64,000 bases of DNA from Setoptus koraiensis (taxonomy: Eukaryota; Arthropoda), in contig CM106585.1 in the NCBI GenBank assembly GCA_048013815.1, positions 6,882,001 through 6,946,000 on the forward strand. The letters run 5' to 3'. The position numbers and the translations under genes are program-made. Positions 10,904 to 23,800 of the stretch are shown piece by piece (position 1 is the first letter of the stretch; every line of letters begins with the position of its first letter). The notes beneath the pieces are model-generated. The model saw nothing but the letters and a program-made list of their open reading frames with translations. It did not search any database and was not told the DNA's origin.

Positions 10904-12205
10904 TTAGATTAATGGTGAGGGTAAGTTTGAAGCACCTTTGGTTGTTTTGACATGCAACTCAACTGACACATCAACTGCCTGGCAACTATCTAAAAAATCA
11001 AGCAAGCTTGTGGCCGCGCTCTTTTTAAGTTGCTTGATGAAGCTATGTGTGAGCAATTGTGAAGCAGTGGGTCTCTTCTGTGGATCAAAATTCAAACATA
11101 GGTCCGATGTGAAAGTGTGAAAAGAATTACTGAAGTGTCTCGCTCGGAATACATAGTATTTCTCTCTATCTTCCTCAAACATTTCTGAAGGGTCCAGGTT
11201 GACTAGCTCGCGACAGGTAAAATCGAGTAAACGCGGAGAATTGCCAGTTAATTTATCTAGGAGCATCTCAGTAGGTTGCATATCATTAAAAGGAACAACA
11301 CCATTGGCCAACTCGCAACATGTTGTACCCAAACTGTAAATGTCCGATCTGTAATTATAACCGTAAAGATTCTGTTCTAATAGTTCGGGTGAGAACCAAT
11401 TTAGGTTCGCTTTGGCTTTGGGTGGGTACTGGTGTATATATGGTTGCCAGCGACCGTCACTAATGCAATTGATTGAATATTTAAGTCCACTCAATAGACA
11501 GCGTCCTATGGGATTGACTAATATGTGAGAGGCTCTCACTGAGCGGTGTATAAGGCCGCGTTGATGTAAATATTCTAATGCGCTAAGTACATCTCTTATA
11601 ATAAAGGCTATGGCCAATTCGGGCAAACCAAACGGTTTAGCTAAACGATCCGCTGACGTGTAAGGACAAAATGGCGTTATAATCCATAACTGATCCGAAT
11701 GGATAAAGTTGAATAGATAGGGGAGTAAATTCTTATGTCTTAATTGACTACAAGTTCTTAATTCGTGTTGTACAAGCTCATAGTCGGTTTCATCGAGCTT
11801 GTCTAAATGTATTAATTTAATTGAGAATAGATGATTGCGGGTAATTTTATCACATGCAACAAACACGTCAGGATCTAAGGGTTTCAACAGATGAAAATCA
11901 CTAGGTGTTGTCATATTTCTTGCCACTGTAGACAATTGCTGTTGGAATAATAATTCCTGTTGTTGTTGTATTAATTGATGATGTCCTAAACTGGAAGACG
12001 TTGACTTAGATGATAAACGAGCCGATCTGAATGACTCGCGTATGACATTTCTAACACTGGCCCCGAGGCCCGATCTTAGATTCTTTTTAAGACCAGAGGT
12101 TTTTTTGTTTGAGTGATGCTGCTGTTGATTGGAATTGGGTGTCAGTAGATTCTCGGATGCCGCTGATGTGGATGGTGAGCTACTGTTGTAGTCTCGCGCT
12201 TCCAT
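10904..12205 (-). CDS. STRADA: STE20-related pseudokinase adaptor (STRAD)
   Basis: STRAD is a pseudokinase that, with MO25, activates and relocates the kinase LKB1. The 433-residue product has a low-complexity N-terminus (about 1-100, Ser/Gln-rich), then a STE20-type kinase fold. The beta-3 lysine is present (FSIK, K130), but the catalytic loop is HRS (H220-R221-S222) in place of HRD and the DFG position reads LSG (238-240), exactly as in animal STRADs. Other STRAD blocks are IIRDVLSALEYLHQRG, RASHIL, NLNWFSPELL, GYNYRSDIYSLGTTCCELANG, VPFNDM, RPTASQLLTHSFIKQ. The human C-terminal WEF motif that binds MO25 is not seen at the end (LPSPLI). The frame is a single exon. The alpha/beta distinction does not apply outside vertebrates. 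Confidence 0.92.
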   Translation of the reverse strand: MEARDYNSSSPSTSAASENLLTPNSNQQQHHSNKKTSGLKKNLRSGLGASVRNVIRESFRSARLSSKSTSSSLGHHQLIQQQQELLFQQQLSTVARNMTTPSDFHLLKPLDPDVFVACDKITRNHLFSIKLIHLDKLDETDYELVQHELRTCSQLRHKNLLPYLFNFIHSDQLWIITPFCPYTSADRLAKPFGLPELAIAFIIRDVLSALEYLHQRGLIHRSVRASHILVNPIGRCLLSGLKYSINCISDGRWQPYIHQYPPKAKANLNWFSPELLEQNLYGYNYRSDIYSLGTTCCELANGVVPFNDMQPTEMLLDKLTGNSPRLLDFTCRELVNLDPSEMFEEDREKYYVFRARHFSNSFHTFTSDLCLNFDPQKRPTASQLLTHSFIKQLKKSAATSLLDFLDSCQAVDVSVELHVKTTKGASNLPSPLI

Positions 12206-13071
12206 GTGTAAATAGGTGTGTGAAGCGTATCCAAATTGAAGGAGAATTATTAATAAACAACTGATACTAATAATGATGATAATAATACAACTAAAATAGA
12301 GCTATCTAACAGACAGTAGTTTAGCAATGGTCGCTAGGCCAGTTGTATAGTCGGACTGGCGATGAGTAGGAATTATGCTTATTCTTCTTCTTCTACTTCT
12401 TGGCTAGATCGATGATTTAACAGCATCAACTAACAAGTGTAAGTGTGTAAATATTATCACAAAGAGTCTCATCGTAATAAATTGGCTTGTATACTGCGTG
12501 TGTAATCGCACTTGGCCCAAACTTTCTGTGCATCCGCACAATGCATGCTTTTGTGCTTGCACACTTACACTTAACACAGCCCGCAGCGTAACGTGTGCAC
12601 CTTTTCTAGTGGATACTATTCCACAAAGATGTAAATATTATACAGCTTGTCCGCACAATCGCAACCTATTTAGGCACACGCGCCGCATTCACATTCTTCA
12701 GTGTATCAATTCTCGGCACAGAGAGTTTGACACAAGTCCGAATACACCCTGTAGATGCACACACGCGTAATCATAGGTTCTGTACCATCGAAGTGATTCT
12801 AAACGCGAAAACTTGTGATCTATATGGGACGCGCGAACTTCGAAAATATGTGACCCAAAAATTGCACCCATTTTCTGGCTAGATCACAGAACAAACGATA
12901 ATGGATAAAACAAGCTGCCTCACTCGCCCGTTAATTGTTAAGCACGACGATGATAGCGAATCTATCTTTATCTTTCAACCTGGTTTATTGTTGTTTTCTA
13001 TAAAATGAGATATATATTGTAAAGTTTGTTCCAAGGAATGGGTCGCTATCATGAACACATGATGAAAACTT
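12206..13071. other. Intergenic, STRAD promoter and PDI 3' UTR
   Basis: No gene is supported. TTTATT at 12984-12989 is an AATAAA for the PDI gene, about 83 bases beyond its stop. The remainder is probably the STRAD leader and promoter. Confidence 0.5.
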
Positions 13072-14716
13072 TTAGAGTTCGACATGGGCCTTCTCAACCC
13101 CACTCCTGTCGTAGCCGGACAATTCGTCAGTGGCGTGCTCAGCAACGTATTTAAGTAGATCACTGATGTCGCGACCTCCCTCATATTTGCGCGGAGTCTT
13201 TGTATCTTTTGGATACCAGTAGATTGTGGGGAATCCATGAACAACAAAAGCAGAAGGATAGTCGTTTGCTGTGGCATCGAGCTTGGCGATAGTAACACCT
13301 GATTCACCTTTAAGCTTGTTTCCTAGTTCCTCCCAAGTTGGTGCCAACGATTTACAATGACCACACCATGGGGCGTAAAACTCGATGAAAACATCTTTGT
13401 CGGCTTTAGTGACCAATTCGTCAAAGTTCTTTCCAACAGCAGTCTTCACTGCGGCATTCTCTTGGTCCTCAGGCAAGTCTTCTGATTTCATGAATGGCTC
13501 TAGTTTACCGTCTAAGAAATCTTTGACAAATTTGGTGAAAGTGTCCACTGAGAATTTTTCCTTAAGGGCGAATTTCTTACCATCCTTATCAACGGCAGCA
13601 ACGAAGGGAGGTAGATCCTTAGTTGAGCGCGGCATTTCGAAACCAAACTCTACCAATTCTTGGCCGAATTGTGCAACATTTGATATGGCAAAATTGACAC
13701 CTTGATCTTTGTAGTTGGTGGCCACTTTGAGAACACGATTGCGCCAGTAGTGGGTGCCTTTAGGATTCTTTTCGTAATCAATTTCAAAGTAGGCTACAAC
13801 ATAAGGCTGAACAACTTCGGCAACATTGGCCATTGTTCTGTAAGCTAATAGTCCGTGTAAGTTCTCAGTGACAAAGTCGGAGATTTCATCGCTACCATCA
13901 TATACGACATAGTCTGGCTCGAATTTGCTCCTGAAGTAAGAGGCTCTTGCGAGTACCACACCTGGTAGGGTGACGGACTTGTCATCTTTGAAGGCAGAGC
14001 ATTTTTCATTGAATTTGTCAGTGGCCTTGTCAGCAAACACATGAACAAATTTAGCTTGATCACGGAGCTTGTTGGCAGCCTTCTGGAATTTAGCGCTCAA
14101 TTCGTCGGAGGAGCTTTCAAACAAACCAAATACAATTGTCTCCTTGGATTTCTCGTAAAGTTTTTGTAACTTGTCAAAGCTGTCATACTCCTTGGAGGCT
14201 GGTCCAGCAATGGAGCGCATCTTTTTCACTATGCCATCTGCGTCGCGAGGACCATCGTAGTCTGTTGCTTCGCCTGATCTAAATATCTTGAGAGTTGGGT
14301 AACCGTTGACGCCGTTTTCCTGGCATATCTCTTTACCATTGTCCGAGGTACAGTCTACCTTGGCCAAAGGTACGGGGGGGTCTTCGTTTTTGAGTGTGGC
14401 AGCCGCAGTTTCGTATTCTGGAGCCAACCTATAGTAGTAAGCAAATGAAAACAATAGTTGTTAGTGAATTAGTGAACATTGTCGGCTTATAATTGTTAAC
14501 TACTGGGTATTTGAGTTAGTGCGATGATGAAATAGCCTACCTTTTGCAGTGTCCACACCACGGGGCAAAGAATTCAACCAGAATCAGATCCTCGGCGTCA
14601 ACTTTTGACTTGAACGAGTCTGTGTCGAGGCTGGACAAATCTAGAACAGATTCAGCCGATGCCTGGATGCAGAGCAGGGCTAACAGAGTGGAGGATATTG
14701 TCAACGCTTTAATCAT
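13072..14716 (-). CDS. PDIA3: Protein disulfide isomerase A3/ERp57-like (2 exons)
   Basis: An ER-lumen oxidoreductase that forms and shuffles disulfides in folding glycoproteins. Exon 1 is 14716-14541, intron 14429-14540 (112 bp, GT-AG), exon 2 14428-13072; together 510 residues, against 505 for human ERp57. A signal peptide occupies about residues 1-21. The order is a, b, b', a': active sites CGHC at 54-57 and 414-417, each in an APWCGHCK context, the first being interrupted by the intron just after it. The b/b' region carries TLPGVV and FGFEMPR-like segments, and the DGKLEPFMKSEDLPE linker before a' is characteristic of ERp57 rather than PDIA1. The C-terminus reads HVEL, not KDEL or the QEDL usual in ERp57. 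A-domain spacing and length make PDIA3 the best call. Confidence 0.92.
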
Positions 14717-17154
14717 GATGACAAATCTTTAGGTGTACTAACAATAATTAGTTATAAGTAGATTTAGATGACACACAATAATAAATAGTTATCTAGTGGC
14801 CTAGTGTGGGTTTTAGCGTCGCCGAGTCGATATGGAAGAGTAATTACTGTAAATATATGTAAATTTTGATAGACTTGTTAAGTATGAGGTGTCGGGCGAT
14901 AAGACAGACAAAGACACCGCACAACATGGGCAGAGCAGCAGTGGACGGTGCAGCCGAAAGTGCAGAGTCTGTACAGAGTGATGAATCACTATTGAAGCAC
15001 TGTGTACTTGTGCACCGGTTGTGGCATCTACCTCTAAGAAGACTTGAAGCTGTTTGCAGACGTGCAGGATGCGCGAAATTCAAACCAATTTGGCATTGTC
15101 ACAAGCATTGAATTGCTAATTAAGGCTGCAGACTGAAACAATCCCGATAAGGCGACTGTCACTTTTGGTGCAGCATTGCATCTGTGGGGGCAGGGCAACA
15201 TTTGAACTTTTGATTTTGAAGCAAGTGCCAGCCGACTGGATTAGCAAGAAAGTAACAAGATTTTGCGATAAGTTGCTGGCACTGGCTTTACTTTCGTTTT
15301 GTTCATTCAAGCCATTTCACTATTCAAGCTCGCCCCGTATGCACACACGACGACCATTGCTGCCAACTTTTACGAGATTTTCAACTCACAGCTGTTTCTT
15401 GCTTGATTGCCTATATGGTGAAATGATGCTTCATTCGTAGCGAATTTTGTTACGAATGATTTGTTTTATTGCTTGCTCCATCGAACACATACAGGCCGTC
15501 ATGTTTCTCCCCGGAGCCGAGCCAATCCACAACAGAGCTCAATGAAGCTGCGCGACTTGTTGAGTCACATTAAAATCTCAAGTTCACCGTGTGTCAGAAG
15601 AGTTTCCGACTGTTGAAAATACAGTGCCAGTCTTAGCGCATGAGCTGTCTCGCAAGCAGACATTGGGCATTGCATGTGTAAAACTGTCGGAATATTGTTC
15701 GATTAGTGGCTGTGACATAAACGCTACCTTGTCTCCATCGCGACATCTTATCGGCCAGTTTTATATTTAGTTGTTTTGCTGGCTTCTCGTTCGAGCCAAC
15801 TCTATAGCTCACTTCGGCGCCCCCAGGGGGGTTCCTGTCATCGTCGAATCTATCCAACAACGACTTGCGGGCACATTATCGGGCGGATATTGTCAGCCTC
15901 CCCAACGAGAAGAGAGTCCATGCAAAGACGTTGCTGGCGAGCCAACACTGATCAGACAAAGAACAAAACCGATCGGCCGGACGGAGGGAGAAGTGGCGCA
16001 GCGAGAACCGCTCGGGCAACAGACCCATAGTGCACGACACGCCTTCTTTGTCGAGCACAAACTGTGCAAAAGTGGGTGTATCGCGGTGAGTGAGTAAGTG
16101 TGTGTGTGTGTGTGCGTGTGAAACCCGGCAACAAGACAGGCGGTGAGAAGGCTTCGAAAACGAAATTAATTTAAAACAAAACATCGTCAACGCAGCCACT
16201 GGTGCCTCGATAAATATTATTAAATGGAAATATAATACCGATTGCTTACTTAATTCCTATTAATACTGTGAGATTTCTGTTGTCCCCAATATCACAGCCG
16301 GCATTGTCAACAACATGGTGCAAAAGACGATGACAAACATGAGATAAATGGGAGGAGGATGAAGATGAGCGTCGAGAAGAACGATGGTAAGCGAAAATCG
16401 GATGATACTTACTGGATAAATGGGACACGCGCATGAGACAGATAGCAAGCTCTGTATCACTTTATTGTCACCCAGCTGAGACACCATTGATATATCGCCA
16501 ACAAACAGCACCACAAATAACGAATATATAAAATCATAGAGAGACTCAATATTCATCATCGCTCGCGAATCACAGTGGCTGCTGTTTCATTGTTTCATTA
16601 ATTCATTAATACATCATCATTATCACCACTTAGTTTAGCTCATTTAGCGATAATTATCTACGTCATTATTCAGCATACACATATTTATATATTGTGGTGT
16701 TATTGAGCCTTACTGTTGATGTGTGCTTATTGTTGAGCTTTCACTGTTATTGGCCAGCAACAATGCAAATTAAGTGAAATTATATTCTGTCCAAAAATTC
16801 ATTGCGCCACTACTTGAGCATATTAGACACATTGCACCATGTATCAGCCATGTAAAACTAACATCTGATTCGACATAGGACATTATCATACACACACTCG
16901 CACACACAATATTATTACTCTTGTGACAACCAAGCCGCCACAACCATAGAGGACTCTATTCATTTTTATTTATTTCATTTAATTTCGCTATACAACAACA
17001 TTTTACGACACTCAATATTAATATTACGGCTTTGTCGTTAACTCTAACGCCTCACCAACAAAGAGCTGTGGCCACCAATCTCAAGTCGAACTTACTTGTC
17101 AGTCCAAAATCAGCTCACCACCACCAAAAATAAGCTTCAAACAACTTCAGAAAG
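14717..17154. other. Intergenic, PDI to Rac1 (divergent)
   Basis: This 2.4-kb interval holds the promoters of both divergent genes. Short frames on both strands (for example around 14844-15111 and 15771-16199) overlap each other and show no family resemblance. A (GT)n run lies at about 16099-16115. A strong donor-like GTGAGT at about 16085 could mark a non-coding first exon of Rac1, but I cannot place a matching acceptor with confidence. Confidence 0.4.
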
Positions 17155-17736
17155 ATGCAGTCAATCAAATGTGTCGTGGTCGGCGATGGTGCCGTCGGTA
17201 AAACATGCCTACTTATCAGCTATACAACAAATGCATTTCCAGGCGAATACATACCGACAGTATTTGATAACTATTCAGCCAATGTTATGGTAGATAATAA
17301 ACCAATCAATTTAGGCCTATGGGATACCGCCGGTCAAGAGGACTACGACAGACTTAGGCCTCTATCGTACCCCCAAACAGATGTGTTCCTTATTTGTTTC
17401 TCATTGATCAGTCCAGCCTCGTTTGAGAATGTTAAAGCCAAATGGTATCCTGAAGTCAGCCACCATTGCCCCAATGTGCCAATAATATTAGTTGGTACAA
17501 AGTTAGATCTTAGAGATGAGAGTAAAACAATAGATAAACTCAAGGATAGAAAACTATCACCAATCACATACCCGCAAGGTTTGGCCATGTCCAGAGAAAT
17601 TGGAGCTGTGAAATATTTGGAATGTTCAGCATTGACGCAAAAGGGCCTCAAAAATGTGTTTGACGAGGCCATAAGAGCGGTGCTTAGTCCTCAGCCCAAA
17701 CCGAAGCGACGAAAGTTCAAATGTTCTGTGCTATAA
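17155..17736 (+). CDS. Rac1: Rac1 small GTPase
   Basis: A Rho-family GTPase that controls actin remodelling and NADPH oxidase, active at the plasma membrane. The 193 residues match animal Rac1 nearly throughout: P-loop GDGAVGKT (10-17), switch [10 protein letters not shown] with T35, switch [22 protein letters not shown]4 TKLD and G5 SAL. The Rho insert helix ([15 protein letters not shown]) and the polybasic tail (PKPKRRKFK) are present, and the chain ends in the CaaX box CSVL, whose Leu predicts geranylgeranylation. It is the expected full length and has no intron. AATAAA is at 17828-17833, 92 bases past the stop. Confidence 0.97.
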   Translation: MQSIKCVVVGDGAVGKTCLLISYTTNAFPGEYIPTVFDNYSANVMVDNKPINLGLWDTAGQEDYDRLRPLSYPQTDVFLICFSLISPASFENVKAKWYPEVSHHCPNVPIILVGTKLDLRDESKTIDKLKDRKLSPITYPQGLAMSREIGAVKYLECSALTQKGLKNVFDEAIRAVLSPQPKPKRRKFKCSVL

Positions 17737-19823
17737 ATATAAAATTATATTTATTGATGATGATAATCGAGATCAGCAACAAATTATTTTATATACATAT
17801 AGTATAATATAGTCTACTTAATCAAGTAATAAAAATATCTATCAACTTAGTATCTAGAATATTAAATAATGCCACACAATCCGTCATTCATCATATTGGA
17901 TTCAAGAATTCAAGTTGTCATGAATACGTAGGAAGAAAAATTTTTGCACACGATTATCAATTACATCATAGTAATTATAGGTGTACCTTGTAGATGATGT
18001 GCTTCATTTGCTCGAAGTGATTGTAACTCAGATACTAATTGACAAGGGCATCGTCAATCAAGAGTAATCGTGTGCATTAGGAGGTGCATTGAAATGATTA
18101 AATTGATGGCGAGAGCACTTATCGAGCGCAAATGAAGTACATCCGTTAGATAATCAGGGAAGAAGGAGTAGAACATCTTATTGAGTTGACCTCTCATTTT
18201 ATGTCATTAAGACATTCTCTTTGAAACTGTTAGGTTGTCGGCCAAAGGTATTATCAGTGGGCACATTGGCGCGTTGTTAGTAGATTAAGTGAGATGGGGG
18301 CCATCACTACTACTGTGCATTACTTACGCAACGTACAGTTTAACCATATCTATGGTGATAGAAGTTTTGTTGTGCGGACACCGAGAAAGATATTGTCTTC
18401 TCTTTGTAGTTGTTTGCCTGTTAGCTGTACAAGAAGGGAGGGGTCTTTGTGGTTTTGGATTGATGCAATAGCTGCAGCAGGGGCAGCGGCAGCAGCATCG
18501 CCAATTCTCATTTGTAAATGGGTGTAACCTAGATTATTACATCGATTATGGTGTAACATGCGATAAACTAATAAATTGGTCGTACAATATGCATAGACTA
18601 TTTGAGAATGTTGAATGTTTTGTGTATGCGGTTTGGATTTCTACATTGTGCTGGGGGATATACATAGACATATGGAGATAGATGGCCCCAAAGTCGCAAT
18701 CATACATTCAAATCATCATCATATCTTATCAATATGCTGCTGACCAGACAAACGCGCCACATACGAGTCAGTGGCTTGCATGTTTGCAGTTTCGACGAGA
18801 GGGATACAGTATATTTTTTGGCTATATTGGTGTTGGGATGAGAGAGAGAGAGAGCGAGAGGTTACATGCAACGTGCTCACCTGTTAGGCCTCGCCCACCC
18901 TCTTGTCACCTATTAACAGGTTTGTGCTAGGTTTTGTGTGGGTGGACAAGATAATGGCGCTCGATATTATCTCGATTGGCGTCGCGATCGAGCGACAAAT
19001 CACAGCGCAACAACAAGAGAAAATTGGAGCAATTTTACCTGTGTTACCTGTACTAACATGAATGGTTTGTGTGGTCATGTATAGGCTCTAGTCTGCACAA
19101 TGTCTATGGCCTCTGTTCTAATGTGTATAACGTGATTTTTTCTTGGTGTGCGTGCCAACCATAGAGGCACGTATAAAAACAAACATATACTTCAGCGCTA
19201 GGTGACCATAGCATCATATAGCACCGGTTATATGCGCACCGCAGCATTGCCATGTTGACACACGCACTTTCACGCGGTTTGAATCATGGCGATGCATATA
19301 TAACACACACACACACACAGTGCAGTGCGTAAAGTTACGTAAGGCGGATGTTTGATTTTGTTTAGCCGCTGCCTATAAGTGGTCTTGGCAATGCGCCGAT
19401 GGTCCCATGCTATACATACACACAGGTATGCAATAATGATTATTACAATATTTGCATACAAATACATGTGGTTGTTGTTGAATTATTATTGCATCAATGC
19501 ACCGGACCATCTATGCGCTGGTCAGTAGGCTAGCTAGAGTGTGTCAGCGAGTGTTGGTCACTTTTTCGTGTCCGCTGTCTATATGAGTGTTTTGTGGTTG
19601 TCTTGCGTAACTAGTGGACTGGTGGCCTAGTTTCAATAGTTTCATCTAGTCGATGGTTTGTGTTGTTAGTTTCATCATACAGACAACACATTGTTGTAAC
19701 ATTGTCCTAAGCCATCTGATTCAAGTAGTCCACCACCACCAGTAGTTGGCCATCAGCAACTCTTTTAATCATCGCAAAATTTTGTTGAGAGAGCGAGCCT
19801 CAAAGCCAACTACCTAGTCCAAT

Positions 19824-19828
<5 letters not shown>

Positions 19829-19885
<57 letters not shown>

Positions 19886-19910
19886 ACACACTCACACACA
19901 CACACACACA
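19829..19910. repeat. (CA)n microsatellite
   Basis: About 80 bp of CA dinucleotide repeat with a few CT interruptions. Likely length-polymorphic. Confidence 0.95.
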
Positions 19911-20448
19911 AAATCAATTATAACATGAACCATCGACCAATGTAATAGATTATGTAATAGTTGACCATAGAGGCTCGTCATTTAATTGATTTATCGCTTC
20001 GATACACTTACAATTCTACAGGTATCATCATTATAATCATCATCATCATACAAGAATATATTTATGTATTGTGTATATATGGAACAACAACAACAAATAT
20101 GTAACGAGTGTTAATCTGTCACAGTCACTTGTAATCACAGCATTTATTTGATTACAATGACTGGTGTTATTATTATTAGTGGTATTATTTCTCCAATCAT
20201 CACTATTTATCGTCGCGAAGACATCTTGATTGATTGTTGCGTTTATGTCAATCGTCATTGCTAACCAACACACAAGTTCGGTCCGACAAGACATTTTCAC
20301 TTTCTATGCATACCTAAGTAGAGTAAAGAGATTTCGTTGTCGTTGTTGCTGTTGACGCTGTTGTTATCGTTGTTATCACAAGCGCTCTATCATTGTTTTC
20401 AAGACACTTGTTATTGTTTGTTAATTATCGTTTATGATCATCATCATC

Positions 20449-20610
20449 ATGGCACCGTTAAACAGAAGCCACAACAATAGTCAGTACAACAACGAGTTGC
20501 AACAAGTAATCAAGGCGATAAAACAGCAACAACAACAAGCCAAAACTAAACTTGGCCAACAGCAGCAGCAAGTTAACCAGTCTAGTCGATCAACGTGCCA
20601 CTACATGTAA
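20449..20610 (+). CDS. Candidate 53-aa Gln-rich ORF upstream of flippase
   Basis: An ATG-initiated frame of 53 codons runs in the leader region of the flippase gene, in the same strand sense, and stops 236 bp before its start codon. The product is Asn/Gln-rich with a helical stretch (ELQQVIKAIKQQQQQAKTKL) and ends in Cys-His-Tyr-Met, which formally fits a C-terminal prenylation box. It could be an upstream ORF in the flippase mRNA, an independent micropeptide or chance; CAA/CAG-rich DNA favours chance open frames. Confidence 0.25.
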   Translation: MAPLNRSHNNSQYNNELQQVIKAIKQQQQQAKTKLGQQQQQVNQSSRSTCHYM

Positions 20611-20845
20611 TCATCTCAAGACATCTAGATAACATCATCACAACACGTTCATCATTATTCACAATCACACACACACAGTATATACAATCAAATTTTAAAC
20701 AATCAACTTTACCAGTATTTATTTATATATTATTAATTTATTATTAATTGATCCAAGGTTTACTGTTGATACTTTCGTCTAGTAATTCAACAACATTCTC
20801 AAAGGGAAGAACGTCAACTAATCAAACAATCAATGTATTCTAGTC

Positions 20846-23800
20846 ATGACAGATAACAATCATAGAGACTCTGATCAATATAATGGCGGGCCCAGTGCTA
20901 CTTCTAACAACTCAATTATACAAAATAGGCGAAGAATAAAAGCTAATGATTACGTAGCCAACGAACAACATCATTATGCTGATAATTACATTAAAACATC
21001 AAAATATACATTATTAACATTTTTGCCATATAATCTATTTGAACAATTTAGACGTTTAGCCAATACATATTTTTTATGTTTATTGATATTGCAATTAATA
21101 CCTCAAATATCGTCATTAACACCTATTACAACAGCCGTCCCATTAATAGTGGTTCTAGCCATAACCGCCATTAAAGATGCCCATGATGATATTTGTAGAC
21201 ATAGGAGTGATAATCAGGTCAACAATCGTTTGTCGTTATTATTAAAGAATGGCGAATTGGTTAAGGAAAGGTGGCACCATGTTAAAGTTGGCGACATAAT
21301 ACGCATCGAAAACGATCAATTTGTGGCCGTAAGTTTGAATCACTGTATAAAGTGATACACTGAACAATTAAATTCAATTTGTTTGTTGTATATTACGTAA
21401 ATATTGACCGTTGATTTCCAACCCAATTGCCACATACAGGCCGATCTAATGATATTGTCCACCAGTGAACCCAATGGTTTTTGTTACGTCGAAACGGCAG
21501 AGTTGGACGGGTTCGTTTCTCCTCTATCTATTTAATGACTAACTAGCGCTAAGTTTCAGACACAAACACAGATACTAATAACTGCTTTTATCTTCCCTTC
21601 AGCGAAACCAATCTCAAGTGCCGTCAATCCCTGGCTGATACAGCCGCCCTCGGCGACGACATTTCCGCTTTGGCGAGCTTTGATGGTGAGTTATAGATAG
21701 TGAGAAATGTACACTTGAGGTGTGGCAGCTACTCTTTAAAAACTAATGATTATGAAAATAACTTTCTGCACATCAACCATCGACATTATGATAATCTTGG
21801 GCATCATCAACAACCATTCACTGTTAGGCGAGATTATTTGCGAGCCTCCCAACAATAATCTGACCAAATTTGAGGGGACCCTCTTTTGGAACAACCAGAA
21901 GTATGCCATAGACAACGACAAGATGCTTTTGCGCGGTTGTATACTCAGGAATACCAAATGGTGTTTTGGATTGGTGATATTTGCCGGCCGCGACTCTAAA
22001 TTGATGCAAAATAGCGGCAAGACCATATTCAAAAGGACCAAATCTGACCGCTTGCTCAACATACTCATCATGGGGGTAATTAATTTAGTCGCTAATTAAC
22101 GATCAATTGATTGTCGACACGAAATTGCTCAACACTCAATTAATGCTCATCTATAATTTATCGTCACTTTAATCATTCCAATCAATCGTGTTTTAGATCG
22201 TACTGGCCCTACTTACGATGTGCCTATTCTGTTCGATCGCCTGCGGAGTATGGGAAATGGTCTCAGGTAGACATTTTATCCCCAGATTTTTACCAAGGGA
22301 GGCCTTCATACCTAGCGATAGCTTTACGGGGGCCACTATTACCGCCATACTGACATTTTTTAGCTATTTAATTGTTTTAAACACAGTAGTGCCAATATCG
22401 CTATATGTTAGTGTCGAAGTGATACGTTATTGTCAATCTCTGTTAATTGATTTTGACAAAAAAATGTACTACGAGGTGAAGGACGCCTACGCCAAAGCTA
22501 GAACAACCACTCTGAATGAGGAATTGGGCCAAGTGGAATATGTTTTCTCAGATAAGACGGGTACATTGACACAAAATTTAATGACGTTCAATAAATGTAG
22601 TATTGCCGGTGTGTTGTATGGTGATGTCATTGATCCCGCAACGGGCGAGTGTGCCGACATAAATCAGCAAGAGAACGCTCATTTGTTTGAGTTGCTGGAT
22701 TTCTCAAACGATGGCCAAAACAAATATTACGAGGAAGAATTCAAATTTTATGATCAAAATCTATTAGATCAAATACATCAAGGCAACAAGGAGGTGCATG
22801 AATTTTTTCGCTTATTAGCTCTGTGTCACACTGTAATGTCTGAAGAAAAAGACGGCCGCCTGGAATATCAGGCGCAATCGCCCGATGAGGCGGCCCTGTC
22901 GTCGGCAGCAAGAAATTTTGGTTTTGTTTTCAAGAATCGCACGTCGTCAACAATTGAAATAGAGGTATTGGGCAAGACAGAAATCTATGAACTGTTGGCT
23001 ATTTTAGATTTTAATAATGTTAGGAAGAGAATGTCTGTGATAGTACGCGACCAAGACAACAACATAACGCTTTATTGTAAGGGGGCCGATTCGGTGATAT
23101 TTGAACATTTAGGTAACGAGTCGGCAAACGACAACAACAACAACAACAACAATTTAACTACTGCCACACCAACTAATTTAACAGCAACAACTCCAACAAC
23201 AAACACAACAAATATTAGGGAGGCCACCAATGATCATTTGGAACGGTTCGCTGGCGTCGGTTTGCGTACACTGTGCCTGGCAAAAAAGGATCTGGACGAG
23301 GAGACGTACGCCAAATGGGAGAAACACTTTCATCAGGCTGTGACCTCAATCGAGAACAGAGAGGAAAAGGTGGATAAATGTTATGAGATGATTGAGCAAA
23401 ATCTTCAGCTGTTGGGCGCCACCGCCATTGAGGACAAACTGCAGGACGATGTGCCCAAAACAATAGCAAATCTGATAGCTGCCAACATCAAGGTTTGGGT
23501 GTTGACTGGCGACAAGCAAGAGACCGCCATCAATATCGGCTTCTCATGCGAGCTACTCAACGATGAAATGACAGAGATTTTCGTCATAGACGGCGTTTAT
23601 CCTGAGGAGGTGGACAAACAATTGCGACGCTGCCAAAAGTCCATCAACAAGTTCCATCATCAGCAGCAACAACTCCACAATCAGCACCATCATCATCATC
23701 AGCAGCAGCAGCACAGATCTTCGGAACAATCGTCGGAGCATCACACTCAGGCCAGGTCCCCGTCTAAGATATTCATCAACAACAACAACAATTCTATTTT

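Larger units (their letters stand above)
17737..20845. other. Long intergenic, ATP8B upstream region
   Basis: About 3.1 kb with no recognisable protein family. It holds several microsatellites and a 53-codon short ORF at 20449-20610 (listed separately). GA-rich tract at about 18840-18861, CA tract at about 19303-19319, and the long CA array at 19829-19910. Presumably the flippase promoter and 5' leader are in the final kilobase. Confidence 0.45.

Noticed and set aside
14844-15111. Opposed overlapping frames of about 80 codons
   Set aside because: Each explains the other's openness; no hydrophobic, motif or splice support.
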